A stretch of 64,000 bases of DNA, taken from contig NCSJ02000177.1 in the NCBI GenBank assembly GCA_002812745.2, positions 1 to 64,000 on the forward strand. The letters are read 5' to 3'. Origin of the DNA: Scytalidium lignicola (Eukaryota > Ascomycota > Leotiomycetes). Positions 47,801-58,414 of the stretch are shown here, in pieces (the stretch's first letter is position 1; each line of letters opens with the position of its first letter). Below the pieces are notes generated by a model. It made no database searches and was not told where the DNA came from. It saw nothing but the letters and a program-made list of their open reading frames with translations. Position numbers and translations under genes: made by a program.

Positions 47801-49140
47801 CATAAAAAGAATAAGCTTCTCACGAAACCTCCACTACCCGTATTCTTCTGGGCTTCTAAAGCCACCTGGAATCCTTCCATGCAGCTCGTTAATGCAGCCG
47901 CGCTCAGGTAATCGGCGCCGCTTTTCCTCCCCCCCAACCAAGCCTCAACCTTACCACAGCAGAATCACACACAAACACCAACGCATACACCCGGTCTGAC
48001 CCATCTGACCCTTCCGTGCCTTCTTACCCGCAATGATCCGCTCATCGGAGCACGGGAATAGGCGGCCCAACACGGGAACGAAGATGATGGATGATTCATT
48101 CTGTCGCGTTCAGGTGGACGAGGGCGTCCGGCGAGATCTCGGAGGGCTAGTTAATCAGGGCGCTAGTGAGTCAGCCAGCTGCTGGAGGATCCTGGAATAA
48201 GTTACAAGTACTGCACTGCACCTGCACAACACATCATCCAGGTACGTAGAGTGCTGCGTTGGTCAGCCTGTCTGCATGTCTGCGTGTCTGCTAAGCCCTG
48301 AGTACAGCAAAACTAGAGCTAGAAGTGTAGGTTACGGTGAGCAAAGCTGCTCCAATTACAACTAGAAACACTCGCTGGTCCCTAATACCTGTCCTATTGG
48401 GAATGCAAAAACACGGAAAGATTCATTCCGCATCGTAGGTTTTTGATGTACCTTTTTCTTTTTCTCACGTTACATACGGGTAAGGTTGTGCAGTGGGTCC
48501 CGTGGCTTGCAACAACCACGAGGGATCCCTGTTCCCTAGAAAAAATCATTTTTCTTCTGGAAAAGTTATGTTTATTCCATCATGCATATAAAGAAATTTT
48601 CAATCTCTCCGTTGCATCTCCGGTGCTTTTCCGTTTGACACCGCAAACGCGGGAACTTGATCATGATGAGGTTGAGCAGGGAGATTATTACTCATCCCCC
48701 TCGGCATCCTTCCCCCCTCCGAACAGTATCCGATATCCGAGATGCGAGATGTCAACAGAAGCTCACATTCGGACATGCACGAGCACGACCAATGGATTGC
48801 AATGATTCCTCTACGTTATTGATGATGATTAATGAAGCTAAGGCTCGATTCCAACCATCCTTAAAGAGGAAATCGCGATTGGCGAATCCTGTTAGTGCTA
48901 TGATCCTCGAGGCTAAGGAGATACTGTCGCCCTCGTTCATCTGAACTCTTTCTACTCTTCCTCCTACGTCTCCTTAGGGTTGCTGCCACAGCGCACTGCC
49001 ACAACCAACTTTTCTACCTAGACACTGCTAGACACACTGCCAGGGCAATCCATCGGTGCAGCCGTGATACCAGAAATCCTGTCACGCCGGCTAAACCGTT
49101 TTGCCTCCAGAACCACAAATTACCAAAAGGTTTCATGTCC
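44828..49140. other. gene-free intergenic stretch
   Basis: More than 4 kb without a convincing gene. It includes the upstream region of the CxxC gene, an undetermined base at 45240 before an A run, TACGTTTTGTACG-type words near 46478 and a small 9-bp tandem repeat. An open frame at 47360-47779 begins at GTG and looks like chance. Confidence 0.45.
47050..47076. repeat. 9-bp tandem repeat, three units
   Basis: Three perfect units of CTTCGTAGG in intergenic DNA. Confidence 0.85.
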
Positions 49141-49194
49141 TGTAGATCTGGGGGTGGCAAGTTAGGATCTACAAAAAAGAGATCTGCGATCTCT
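49141..49194. repeat. two consecutive hairpins
   Basis: TGTAGATC (49141-49148) pairs with GATCTACA (49166-49173), and four bases on AGAGATC (49178-49184) pairs with GATCTCT (49188-49194) around a 3-base loop. Both stems are perfect and share a GATC centre. They could form in a transcript or be a decayed mobile-element end. Confidence 0.55.
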
Positions 49195-50565
49195 GAATTC
49201 AGGTAAAAAAATCGCCCGTTTGAGGCGAAAGAAGTTTCTGTTCAACCCCGGATTTTCCCAATGTCCACAGGGGTCCAATTTCCAGTTACGAACTAGTTAA
49301 GTTTAATCCTCTCTTCTTCTTCTTCTCCTCTTTCTATCTCGGTTCAAAGTTCGTTCAATCAGCCGGTCAGGGATGTGGCACGTCTGCATATTTGGGGGCC
49401 ATATCGCAGACGACACGACTCGAACGCGAAAGAGGGAGGAGATGGGGGGGGGTTTTGACTTTCACATGAAAGCGGAGTAAGCTATTTCTAGATCTTTCAG
49501 CCAAGATTATTTTTGTCTCGTTTCTTGTCCTTCTTCATATCCCCATTGGAGAGAGTGAAAAGAACCGAGGAAGAAGAAAGTACTAGATTCGTTAGACTCT
49601 TTTTCTTCTTTTCTTCTGGACGATCTTCTACGGTGCTAATGTAACGTTACAAGAAAGAGATATATAAAGTTAGTCAAGTGACTCTCATTTCAGAGCTGTT
49701 TACTGTAACTTGTGCTTTCAGAGCTGGATTTCCCTTTCTAGTATAACCTCTTTCTCCCTTTTCATTTGCTCTTGGAAAACTTAATTGCTGCCCAACAGAT
49801 CTAGGATTTTTGTGGATCCAACATTTCGAGACATAAATGAAGCATACTTTGAACTAGAACGGTTCAAGATCTACTATAACAATTCAAGATGATTTAAGGT
49901 GTGGAAAAAATAGCAGAGATCAACCAGCTCAGCCTGATGAAGTGATGCCATCGAAAGGAGGTAGATTCTAGACCTCCACCACCCGAGATATCAAGCGGGG
50001 GAGGCCGCCCCCTCGAGGTCTTAGATCCAACGGTCTTAAAATGGTTCGTAGAATTTTAGACGGCGGTAAGTTTAGTTACTCGGTTTAACCGATTCATTGG
50101 CTTGGGTTTCTCTGCATGATGGAGATTCCCATGTTTGTCAACCTTGTGCTTTTAAGTGAGTTTGGTAGACCGTTATCAATCTGGAGGGGAAAAGGGAAGG
50201 TTTAAGCATGTGATCGTTAGTAGAATAGTTGTGTGAAAATTCAAACGGTTGTATAAGGGGCAAAACCCCGCAAAACACACGAGCAACAGAACCTCGGTTT
50301 AAATATATATATATATATATGTATAAGAGAAAATATTGTATGCATTTACAGACGTATTAATATTTTATCATACGAGCAAAATATTTACCACACCCCATTG
50401 ACGAAAGGAAGCGTAGTTCTCTCTAGACAAGTATCTAATTCTCTTAACTGAAAAAAATATTTCTCAGCTACCCCCCTCCTAGATTTTACCACTCTGCCCC
50501 ACTACAACTTATTTACGCGAAATCAAAGAGTCTTTCTTTCAAAAGAAGAGAATACAAAGGGAGGG
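49195..50565. other. intergenic with a structured GC-rich patch
   Basis: No supported gene. A patch at 49957-50020 contains nested inverted repeats: GGAGGT/ACCTCC, GACCTC (49971-49976)/GAGGTC (50015-50020) and GGGGG/CCCCC. An (AT)n run lies at 50302-50320. Confidence 0.45.
50302..50320. repeat. AT microsatellite
   Basis: (AT)9 to 10 in AT-rich DNA about 290 bp from the tRNA gene. Confidence 0.85.
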
Positions 50566-50566
50566 N

Positions 50567-50580
50567 AAAAAAATAAAAAA
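50567..50580 (-). terminator. Pol III T-run terminator of tRNA-Glu
   Basis: Reading the minus strand, six Ts (50580-50575) follow the tRNA 3' end after about 25 bases, with a second T run right behind. This fits RNA polymerase III termination. The undetermined base 50566 borders it. Confidence 0.65.
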
Positions 50581-50605
50581 CAGGTGTCAGAATCCGTAAA
50601 TACGT

Positions 50606-50696
50606 TTCCGTACCAGGGAGTCGAACCCTGCGCAACCGCGAACTGAGACTAGTTGAGCCTTGAGAGGCGGATATGTTACCGATACACCAGTACGGA
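50606..50696 (-). tRNA. tRNA-Glu (anticodon CTC) with a 20-nt intron
   Basis: On the minus strand a 7-bp acceptor stem TCCGTAC/GTACGGA is perfect, with discriminator A at 50606. The D arm has a 4-bp stem (one G-T pair) and a loop with GG. The anticodon loop reads CTCTCAC once a 20-base intron (50641-50660) between positions 37 and 38 is removed. The T arm is CAGGG/CCCTG around TTCGACT. The anticodon CTC reads GAG, so the tRNA carries glutamate, and the body resembles other fungal tRNA-Glu. Intron position is the standard one for nuclear tRNA splicing. One oddity is an apparent T27-T43 mismatch at the base of the anticodon stem. Confidence 0.88.
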
Positions 50697-51660
50697 TGTT
50701 GTTAGCGAGCCCAGTTGTTTAAGTGAGTATATTAAACAGTGTGCCTTTGGGTTTATTAAAAGAGAGATTTAGTGTGTTGGTATTGTTACCCACTTTATTT
50801 TTTTTGCTAGTTAGCAAGACTATGTGGGGAGGGGGTGAAGATTTGATAGAGGAGGGGAGAGATATTTGGTTTTGAAGGACTAGAAAAAGATAGAAAATAA
50901 AAATAGAACTGCAATTAAGTATGAAGAGTAAGGCTGGATTTTGCAACGAGAGCTTGATTGAGAGTTTTATGGGTATATATTACTTGCACAAATTTAGCCT
51001 AGAAACGATCTGAGAGAACACACAGGGAATTGAAAATAGATGGAAGACATAACTAGATTCATATCTAAGTAGAAACTGGTTTCGAAGGCTGACATCAAAG
51101 ACTAAGTTGTAAATATGCTGAGATAAGACACCGGTATCATAGCACAATGGATTGCATTGTATTACGAGGAAAAGAATCAGAATAGGATTAAAAACGAAAA
51201 TCAGCAAAAAATCCATCTAAGTCCAAAAGGAAATGGTAGGAAGTCATGCTCTACCTAAGAGAATTAATGAAACTAGAAGAGCTACTCATGAGAGAGAATG
51301 AAAGGTGAGAAATTACTTCTAATAATGCTAATTCGAGACTAGCGAACTGAAAGTACGTTACGTACTTAGGAACTAGGTAGATATTAGAGTGAGCGAGACA
51401 TGCTAGGAAAGATCAAGTTCTTCTTTCTCATGGAGATGTATATGGGTTCATATCCTGATAGCAGAATGGAAGAACAGGATATATGAAAAAGAGATAAAAG
51501 CGTTGGATACTGTGGCGTTTCCATCATTGTTCTACCTTAGGCCATTTAAGTTGATAAATAGTCCAAAGGCAATATCTAATATTCCAGTCCGGGTCAATTA
51601 ACACTTATGAAAACTGACTTTCACTATTTAACTATTCACATTTACCAGCAATTAGATTGC

Positions 51661-51900
51661 TAGCTTCTGCTAGCTTCTCTGTTTTACCATTGCTTATAAA
51701 ACCCAGACATGCAACAAAACAAAAAAACTCTTGGCTGTGTAACCATCAAGGTTGTAGATACGGATGATTCATCGTCATTGCAGATCTTAAATCTCATCTT
51801 TTTAATTTATTTCCTTTATTACAATAGGCTACAACTTTGCTAGCCTTTGCTAGAGCGATACTTTTAGTTATGCTTATAAGGCTCTGATGTGCAACAAAAC
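51661..51900. repeat. diverged direct duplication, 180-bp offset
   Basis: The 60 bases from 51661 align without gaps to those from 51841 at 40 of 60 positions, including exact GCTTATAA and TGCAACAAAAC-type cores. Many differences are C/T or A/G changes. Similarity fades on both sides. It looks like an old, mutated repeat. Confidence 0.55.
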
Positions 51901-52262
51901 TTTAGACAGCGTAATCATCAGCGTACAAGGGTGTCTCTCCCAATCAACATCTTGGTATCGAAGAACCGCTAGATAAATGGAAAGAATAACACATACTCTG
52001 TAGTTTAACTATAATTGCAGAGCTCAGAGATATCTGATTCGGAAATCGATGCAAAGTTTAGGATGGTGAAGAAGTACAGCTGCGGATTTGCTCGAAGAAA
52101 TAATAGGTGGCAGTGCAAAACGTCATACCTTCGATGTGAAATGAGCTGCAACGTTAGATCTCGGATTCCCCGATGATATATACCGATTATCTCTTATAAA
52201 CAAAAAAAAAAAAAGCTATTAGATCAGATATCATTTTTTGCCTTCATGTCGTGGATAACTAG

Positions 52263-52322
52263 GCGGGAAGCTGCGCCACGCTACACGCTTCCCGCATCGA
52301 GCATTCCCGATTGGGAAAGCTC
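52263..52322. repeat. pair of adjacent strong hairpins
   Basis: GCGGGAAGC (52263-52271) pairs with GCTTCCCGC (52287-52295). Three bases later, GAGC-A-TTCCC (52299-52308) pairs with GGGAA-A-GCTC (52313-52322) around a GATT loop with one A-A mismatch. This is GC-rich in AT-rich surroundings. A poly-A run (52202-52213) lies upstream. Confidence 0.6.
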
Positions 52323-52937
52323 TGCGATATAACACTCTAATTGGCCACTTTTACGTATCGTTACAACCTTAAACCGTCTAATGGATACAAAAAACTCAAC
52401 GTCGCGCGTCCCCCTGCGCCACGGAACGGTTTAAGCATAGGACGGGGAAGAAAGAATCTTAAAAATTAGGTTGCGAACCAATGAGCGATCTCATATTCAT
52501 CAAAAGCTTGTTATCCCACCTTTTGCTAAACCCCCAGACGCGTAACTGTATTGCAATTGTGCAGGCTAAGACATGCGGGAAATTGAATGCTTACCCCCGA
52601 CCATTGCAAAGCTTCTTTGAACTTCAGGTAAGGAGTGCGGTTTGGAGGCTTGTGGCAGGTCATTTTGTGATGAGCCTCACAGGCTGCCTCGCAAGGTTAG
52701 GTCTAAGCTCCGCTATGATTTCCTCTTCCTTCGAGATAGATACTATGCAGTTTAGTATCTAGATGTTATATATATTCCTCCCTTCTCTACTATTATACTT
52801 TCGTGTTTTCTTTATTATCCTCATCAATATAAAATACAAGCTATCTATATCTAAATTATCCAGGTATAGATCTTTCTCCCTCCTTACTTTATCAATAACT
52901 CTCAATTACACACTCTTACTACCATAACTTGCCTGCT

Positions 52938-53820
52938 ATGGGAAAAGTCGATTATCGAGATGGCGTTGCCATCATCCAGATCTTCTTCTTCTCCATCTGC
53001 CTTATCCTGGATATCCTCCTCGCAATCCGTCGAGGTTTCGGCAGACTAGCCTACCTCATAGGGGCTCTCTGTTTGCTCCGATTAGTTGGAGCAAGCTGTG
53101 AGCTTGTCGCAATATCACATCCATCTACTGGAATTTACACTACTTCCATAGTCTGTACCTCGATAGGACTTTCGCCCCTCACGTTGGTTTTGCTAGGAAT
53201 GCTAGCCAGAGTGTACGTTTCTCTCTCCATTTGCACCGCAAAACATGACTCTAACAAGCATTCACAGAAATGAATATGTACCTCGACGAATTAACAAACA
53301 AGTCTGGATCCTTATATCCATCATGACACTAACAGGAATTGGTCTCGGCATCAGCGGTGCCACCAGGGCCGCATCCTCCTCTAACCCCCTCCACTCTAAC
53401 ACCGAAACCAAAGCCGCAATCCTCATCTTCACCGCCGCATTCGTCATCGTGGTTCTCCTCATGATCTATCTCTCCACTCAAATATCCCACATTCCTCAAA
53501 GCGAGAAACAACTCCTCTACGTCGTGGGATTCTGCATTCCCTTCTTGACTGCACGACTTGTATACCCCCTTATTTCGGATTTTGGGAATACTACCCAGTT
53601 CAATGCTCTTACTGGGAACGTGACGATTTACCTGTTCATGGATGTCTTGGAGGAGATCATCGTAGCTCTTACTTGTGTGCTCACGTTGCTGAGATTGTCG
53701 ACGTTGCATAGCAGGAAGAGTGTAGATGAAGTGGAGATTGAGAATGTCCGAGGGTTTGCAGGTTCGGGTGGTCCAATCTTGGAAGATAATGCTTCAGCAA
53801 AGCAGCTTGGTAGGCGATGA
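52938..53820 (+). CDS. seven-helix DUF7702-type membrane protein
   Basis: Two exons (52938-53212 and 53268-53820) give 275 residues; the 55-bp intron has a GTACGT donor, a CTCTAAC branch site and TCACAG. Seven hydrophobic helices can be counted, in exon 1 near residues 10-30, 36-58 and 66-90 and in exon 2 near 100-120, 137-160, 170-192 and 205-228, followed by a polar tail. This topology and the YRDGVAIIQI start fit the fungal DUF7702 family of integral membrane proteins, whose function is unknown. An in-frame TTG lies three codons upstream, but the ATG at 52938 is the natural start. Confidence 0.82.
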
Positions 53821-54939
53821 AGGCTCACTATGATGCTGTATAATTATTGAAAGAGGTGATGAGAAGTGGTTTTAAAAGTGTAGAGGCAGGCAATTTGACA
53901 TTTCTTATGTTTTGAAAAAATGGATGGTGCGGGCATCTATAAGATAGATATTTGCCGCATAGAGGCATTTTGTATCATACATTGCGGTGGAGTTGGGAGG
54001 CTGTTTTCGATCTACTTTACTAGAGTGCTCATTGCGCAGGATCATGGTATCCTTTCATACCCAGAACTAGATTTCCTTTAATACTACCACTTATCTAGGA
54101 ACTAAATATAATACAGCTTACTTCACATCTTCATATGTACGAAATCAAGAGACTACTACTCAATTCTAACAGAAGGAAAATTCTCGAGTCGATGTCATTC
54201 ATCTCTCGGATCTACTACGAGTAAAATTCTAGACCGATAACCTGCACGAATTAAAGAGGGATGTTCTACTCAAAATAATATCTGTATTCGAGAACGCTCC
54301 ATTGAGTAGCAAACTACGGATAATTTACTAACATCTAGATATACAATTAAAAGAACGCGGATGAATCAATTGCAAATAGAAAGATTATCATTTGCATCCC
54401 ACACTCCACACTCCACGACACCCGAGAACGGTCCCCTATCAGTTGCCACTCCCTTTTGCCTCGCTGCAGCACATTAAAGCAGTACTTCTAAACGCAAAGC
54501 AGCGGCAGAACATCTTTTTGTAAGGAAATGTTTATAGAAAAGAAAAAGGAGAACTAGCTAACACCCAGTGATCAAGGATTTCTGGTATCATAAAAACAAG
54601 AGGAAGAAGAAAAACTGGGGTTATGGTAGCAGTATGAGAGTCATGATTTCGTCAAGGAAAACCAGAACGATTGAATAAAACACAAATGAACAGCAGCCTG
54701 GAGTTGCAGGCCAACAAACGCTAAATTAAATTTCACAAAGCCGAAAACCACCCTCCAAAAAATACTAGCCCCATTTTTACAATATAAAGGAGTAGCTTGA
54801 TAAACTATTATCGCGCTTACACCGATAGAAAGAGCCTCTCGCCAACTTCTCCAGAACGCCAGAAAGAGAAGACTGAACACAAAGTACAGAGGATTAGTAG
54901 TAGCCCCTTCAGGATAACTTATCACGCTAAATTTAAGAG
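53821..54939. other. intergenic, between convergent genes
   Basis: AT-rich 3' flanks of the DUF7702-type gene and of the minus-strand CaaX-protein gene. A 94-residue minus frame at 54641-54925 has a hydrophobic patch but no start or family support. Confidence 0.45.
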
Positions 54940-56536
54940 TTACATAATTATGCAGCAGCCACAGCCACCCTTCTCGGAATCTTGCGGTGATTCCTGGGTT
55001 CTTTGAACTGCTGGGTGTCCTGGCGTCATTGGATTAGCTATGCCACTTCCTTGAGGCACGCCAGTGATTTTCGGCATCGTACTATACGTTCCCCCGCTGG
55101 AAGTTCCAGGTCGCCCCGAGGAAAGTTGTGAAGCCTTAGGGTCCTTAAGTGGCCATTCTGCCTCGCGCTCCTCTGTCTTTTGCGGCTGCTCAGATGGTGG
55201 AGACGTAATTTCTGGGGGTGGCTGAAATAGCTCATCATTAAGGGGCCTGAATTCCTTATCATAAATATTCCCAAATTTCCCTTCTTTTTCCCACTGCTCC
55301 TGTTGCAATCTTTTAGCCACGGTAGGGAGAAGTTGCTGATCAGGAGGTAGTCGAGGATCGGGCTTGTACATTGTCGCAAGCCACGGGGGGTCTCCCTCGG
55401 GTCGTTTATTTGTAGAAGGTGTGCCGTCTCCAGACCTAGTGGGTGGCCGAGCTAGAGTTGAATTGTTCGAGCCTGATCTTGTTTTTGGTCTTTGACCCGC
55501 TGAAGGTGCGCGATTTGCGGAACCCTTTTTGGGTGCGGCAGTCTTTTTCAGAGGGGACATATCTGATCCGGCTTTCTTTCCTGATGGGGGTGTTGCGGCT
55601 GTCTCTTCGAAAGCCTTTACACTTTCACTTCGACCTCTTGTCCTTGAATTAGAGATCGATTCGTCATCACCAGCTAAACCACTCTGTTTTCGTATCATTG
55701 GTGTATCACGTTCAAGATAGTCGATTGGTATAGGAAGAGGGCTTGCTTTATTAACGGGGATCCGCGAAAGCCCCTTCAAACTTCCATTTAGATGTCGATA
55801 TGGATCATTCACATCTTCTGCAGCCTCTTCCGGTGTCCGCAGATCCCATCCTGCATTCTCTGGTATTCCCTCCTCTTCAGTCGGTATTGACCCAACCCGT
55901 GGACGCTTCTGATCATTTTTATGGTCTCTTCTGCCAGATTTACTAGTTGCTCTCGTTCGAGGTAGTATAATCCCGGCAGCCTGAAGTTCTTCGCTCTCAA
56001 TACGTGCAAGTTTGTCTCTATGTATCCATCTGGAATTGTCGGGATCTCCATTTTCGTATACCTCGACCATAGTATCTTTCACCTCACTATAACCAGTACC
56101 ACTAACACCGCTACGACTTGTGCCATAGAGATCCAACAAGCTGTCCGGAGCGCTNCCTGATTCGCTGATATTGCTATCTTTCCGATTCAAAGCGGATACA
56201 CGTGCTGGAGCTAGATGCTCTCCCATGCGCATTGAGTGGCTTGTATCCGCACGTCGTTGTGACAATTCTGGACGAGACAGTGAGTCCAGTGAAGTTTTGC
56301 CATTTGATTTTGGTGGTATCGATGATTGATCGCCGTCTTCACTATCCATCTTAGACTGCTCAGGGCTCTGTGTGAGATACTAGTTAGCATAAACTCAGCC
56401 GAATATTTTATCTGGGAAAAAGCAAACCTACATCAGATTGAACTGGCACGGCGTAGTCCCAGGTACTCTGGCCTCCGTGAGAACTGCTAGGGGGAGTCAA
56501 GGCAGTTTGGGCATGCGGTGCGGAGACCGCAGCCAT
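54940..56536 (-). CDS. CaaX-terminal disordered protein, candidate Mod5/TeaR
   Basis: Two exons on the minus strand (56536-56432 and 56367-54940) give 510 residues; the 64-bp intron has a GTAGGT donor and a TCACACAG acceptor, phase 0. The chain is polar and mostly disordered, with basic patches, and ends in GGCGCCIIM. The last four residues, CIIM, form a CaaX box for farnesylation, and the preceding cysteines could be palmitoylated, so the protein is likely fixed to the plasma membrane. A conserved-looking block (PPWLATMYKPDPRLPPDQQLLPT, here split in mention) lies near residues 360-385. Size and prenylated end fit Mod5 of S. pombe and TeaR of A. nidulans, membrane receptors for the Tea1/TeaA cell-end marker that guide polarised growth. 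That identity is inferred. An undetermined base (56155) affects one codon. Confidence 0.7.
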
Positions 56537-57349
56537 CTTCCTTATAAAGTTTCGATTTCCGTCGCTAGTTTGAACTTATATTAATGTCTCTGGACTGCTG
56601 ATTCGATACCCTCAAACTCTTATTCGCCTTGAGCTCGTATGTGACCTGCACCCTTCTGATTGTAATCTCGTCGGAGAGCTAGAAACAACTTCGCGTCCAG
56701 ATACCACACGGTATAAAGAGTGATTAACGCGATAGTATCTTGAACGTGTAGAGAGCGTGTAAATGATTCAACAAAGATTGAAAGAGGTCGCGTTCGTATT
56801 ACGGGGTATTCCAGCAGATGCGAGGTAGGACAAGCCAGGAACGGAGAAGATGTCGCCAATTGCATTAGGTGAGAGGGATTGAAAGAGATACCAGCTCCTG
56901 ACCTTCAGTTTCCCTACCGTCGGCCGCTGTACGTGAGAGGAACTGGTGAGACAGTCACAGAATGTTTGTTGGTATGTGAAATCCAGATGGTAAGGGGCTG
57001 AGGATTGTTGCTGCCGGAAAGTCTAAGCGAGTGGAACTAGTTCAAATGGGCGGCCAGAGCCGATATGACAACTTATCTCACAAAGAAATCCGCCAGTGCC
57101 GAGCATGCTAGGGCCTTTTGCTACAAGATCATCATCTATGGATGCGACTGCGAACTCTCGACACGAGATATTAGCAAAGTCTATTTACTGCTTCTAGAAT
57201 AATGCCCGCTAATTTATCTCCCTACACGATGGCATCTTTGTTTTGCTTACAGTAATGGCCATTTCACCTTTGCGATGAATAGCAGAGTCTGATAGGCAAG
57301 CTTACAACCCACGGACCGCTCTCTTAAATTATATCATGCAGCTGTCAAC
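56537..57349. promoter_or_regulatory. divergent intergenic/promoter region
   Basis: The region lies between the 5' ends of the CaaX-protein gene (-) and the metallophosphoesterase gene (+), so both promoters are here. No coding frame of quality was seen. Confidence 0.5.
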
Positions 57350-58414
57350 ATGGCTCAGATACTCTCAACTACATGGAAAACGCGCTTTGTCTGTGTATCT
57401 GACACCCATAACACGGTTCCAGGCTCCTTCAAGCTTCCTAAGGGCGACGTTCTCATCCATGCTGGGGACTTGACCAACCAAGGTAGCTTCGCAGAACTAC
57501 GGAAGGCTGTCAAATGGATTGAAGAGGCCGATTTTCAGGTCAAAATAGTGGTTGCTGGTATATTATCTATAATGTATCTGAATAACAACTGGCTAATTTT
57601 GTTTGACAGGTAATCACGATATTACTCTTGATTCCGACTTTTACGCACAACATGGCCCATCTTTCCACAACCAACCCCCCCAAGATCCTATTGCTTGTCA
57701 AAACTTACTTGACGACTCTCCTTCTATTGTGTGGCTTAAACACGAATCTAAGGTTATTGAACTGGTCTCTCCTGCTGGGCAACGCGTATCCTTCAAAATA
57801 TTTGGGTCACCATTTTCTCCAGTGAAAGGACGTTGGGCATTTGGGTATAGAGCTGATGAAGCTGCTCAAATTTGGAATGATATTCCACTAGACACAGATA
57901 TTATGGTCACTCATACACCCCCAAAATACCACTGTGACATGAAAGAAGGTCAGTCAATGGGTTGTGAAGCTTTGAGATGCACTCTTGAAAGAATCAAGCC
58001 TCGACTAGCGATATGTGGACATGTCCACGAAGGTAGGGGAGCAGAGAGCATTCGTTGGGACCTTGCTGCATCCGATTCGGAAGCAAATCAACCCCCGGTA
58101 CGTCTGTGGACAGATCCTGGAAGGGATAACAAGAAGATTTCTCTGGTAAATCTTACAACAAGGTCAAACAATATTCGAGATTCGAAAGACGAGGTACGTT
58201 TATATAATTTCTTACTATTTTATTCGCCAAGTTTCCTTACCCAGCTACTTGAAAATAGGGTAGCTTTCTCTCCTCTTCTCAAGGATTACATGCAGAAACC
58301 TGTGTAGTAAATTGCGCCATTATGGCATCAAGCTGGCCACACAAGGGTGGCGTAAAACATAACAAACCAATCGTCGTGGACATTAACTTGCCAATACCAA
58401 GAACGACTTCATAA
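57350..58414 (+). CDS. calcineurin-like metallophosphoesterase
   Basis: Three exons (57350-57557, 57610-58193, 58259-58414) give 315 residues; introns are 52 and 65 bp. Metal-binding motifs appear in family order: SDTH (Asp 18, His 20), HAGDLTNQG (Asp 40), GNHD (Asn 71, His 72; rebuilt across the first intron), a His in VTHTPP (171), and GHVHEG (His 207 and 209). This is the MPPED1/UPF0046-like branch of the family, which hydrolyses phosphoester bonds with two metal ions; the natural substrate is unknown. The third exon ends in VVNCAIMASSWPH and KPIVVDINLP, the usual C-terminus of fungal members, which supports the last splice. Confidence 0.92.

Larger units (their letters stand above)
50697..52937. 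other. AT-rich gene-free stretch
   Basis: No supported gene. It contains a diverged duplication (51661-51720 and 51841-51900) and a pair of strong hairpins (52263-52322). The last 130 bases are CT-rich with TATATAT and probably form the promoter of the DUF7702-type gene. Confidence 0.5.
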
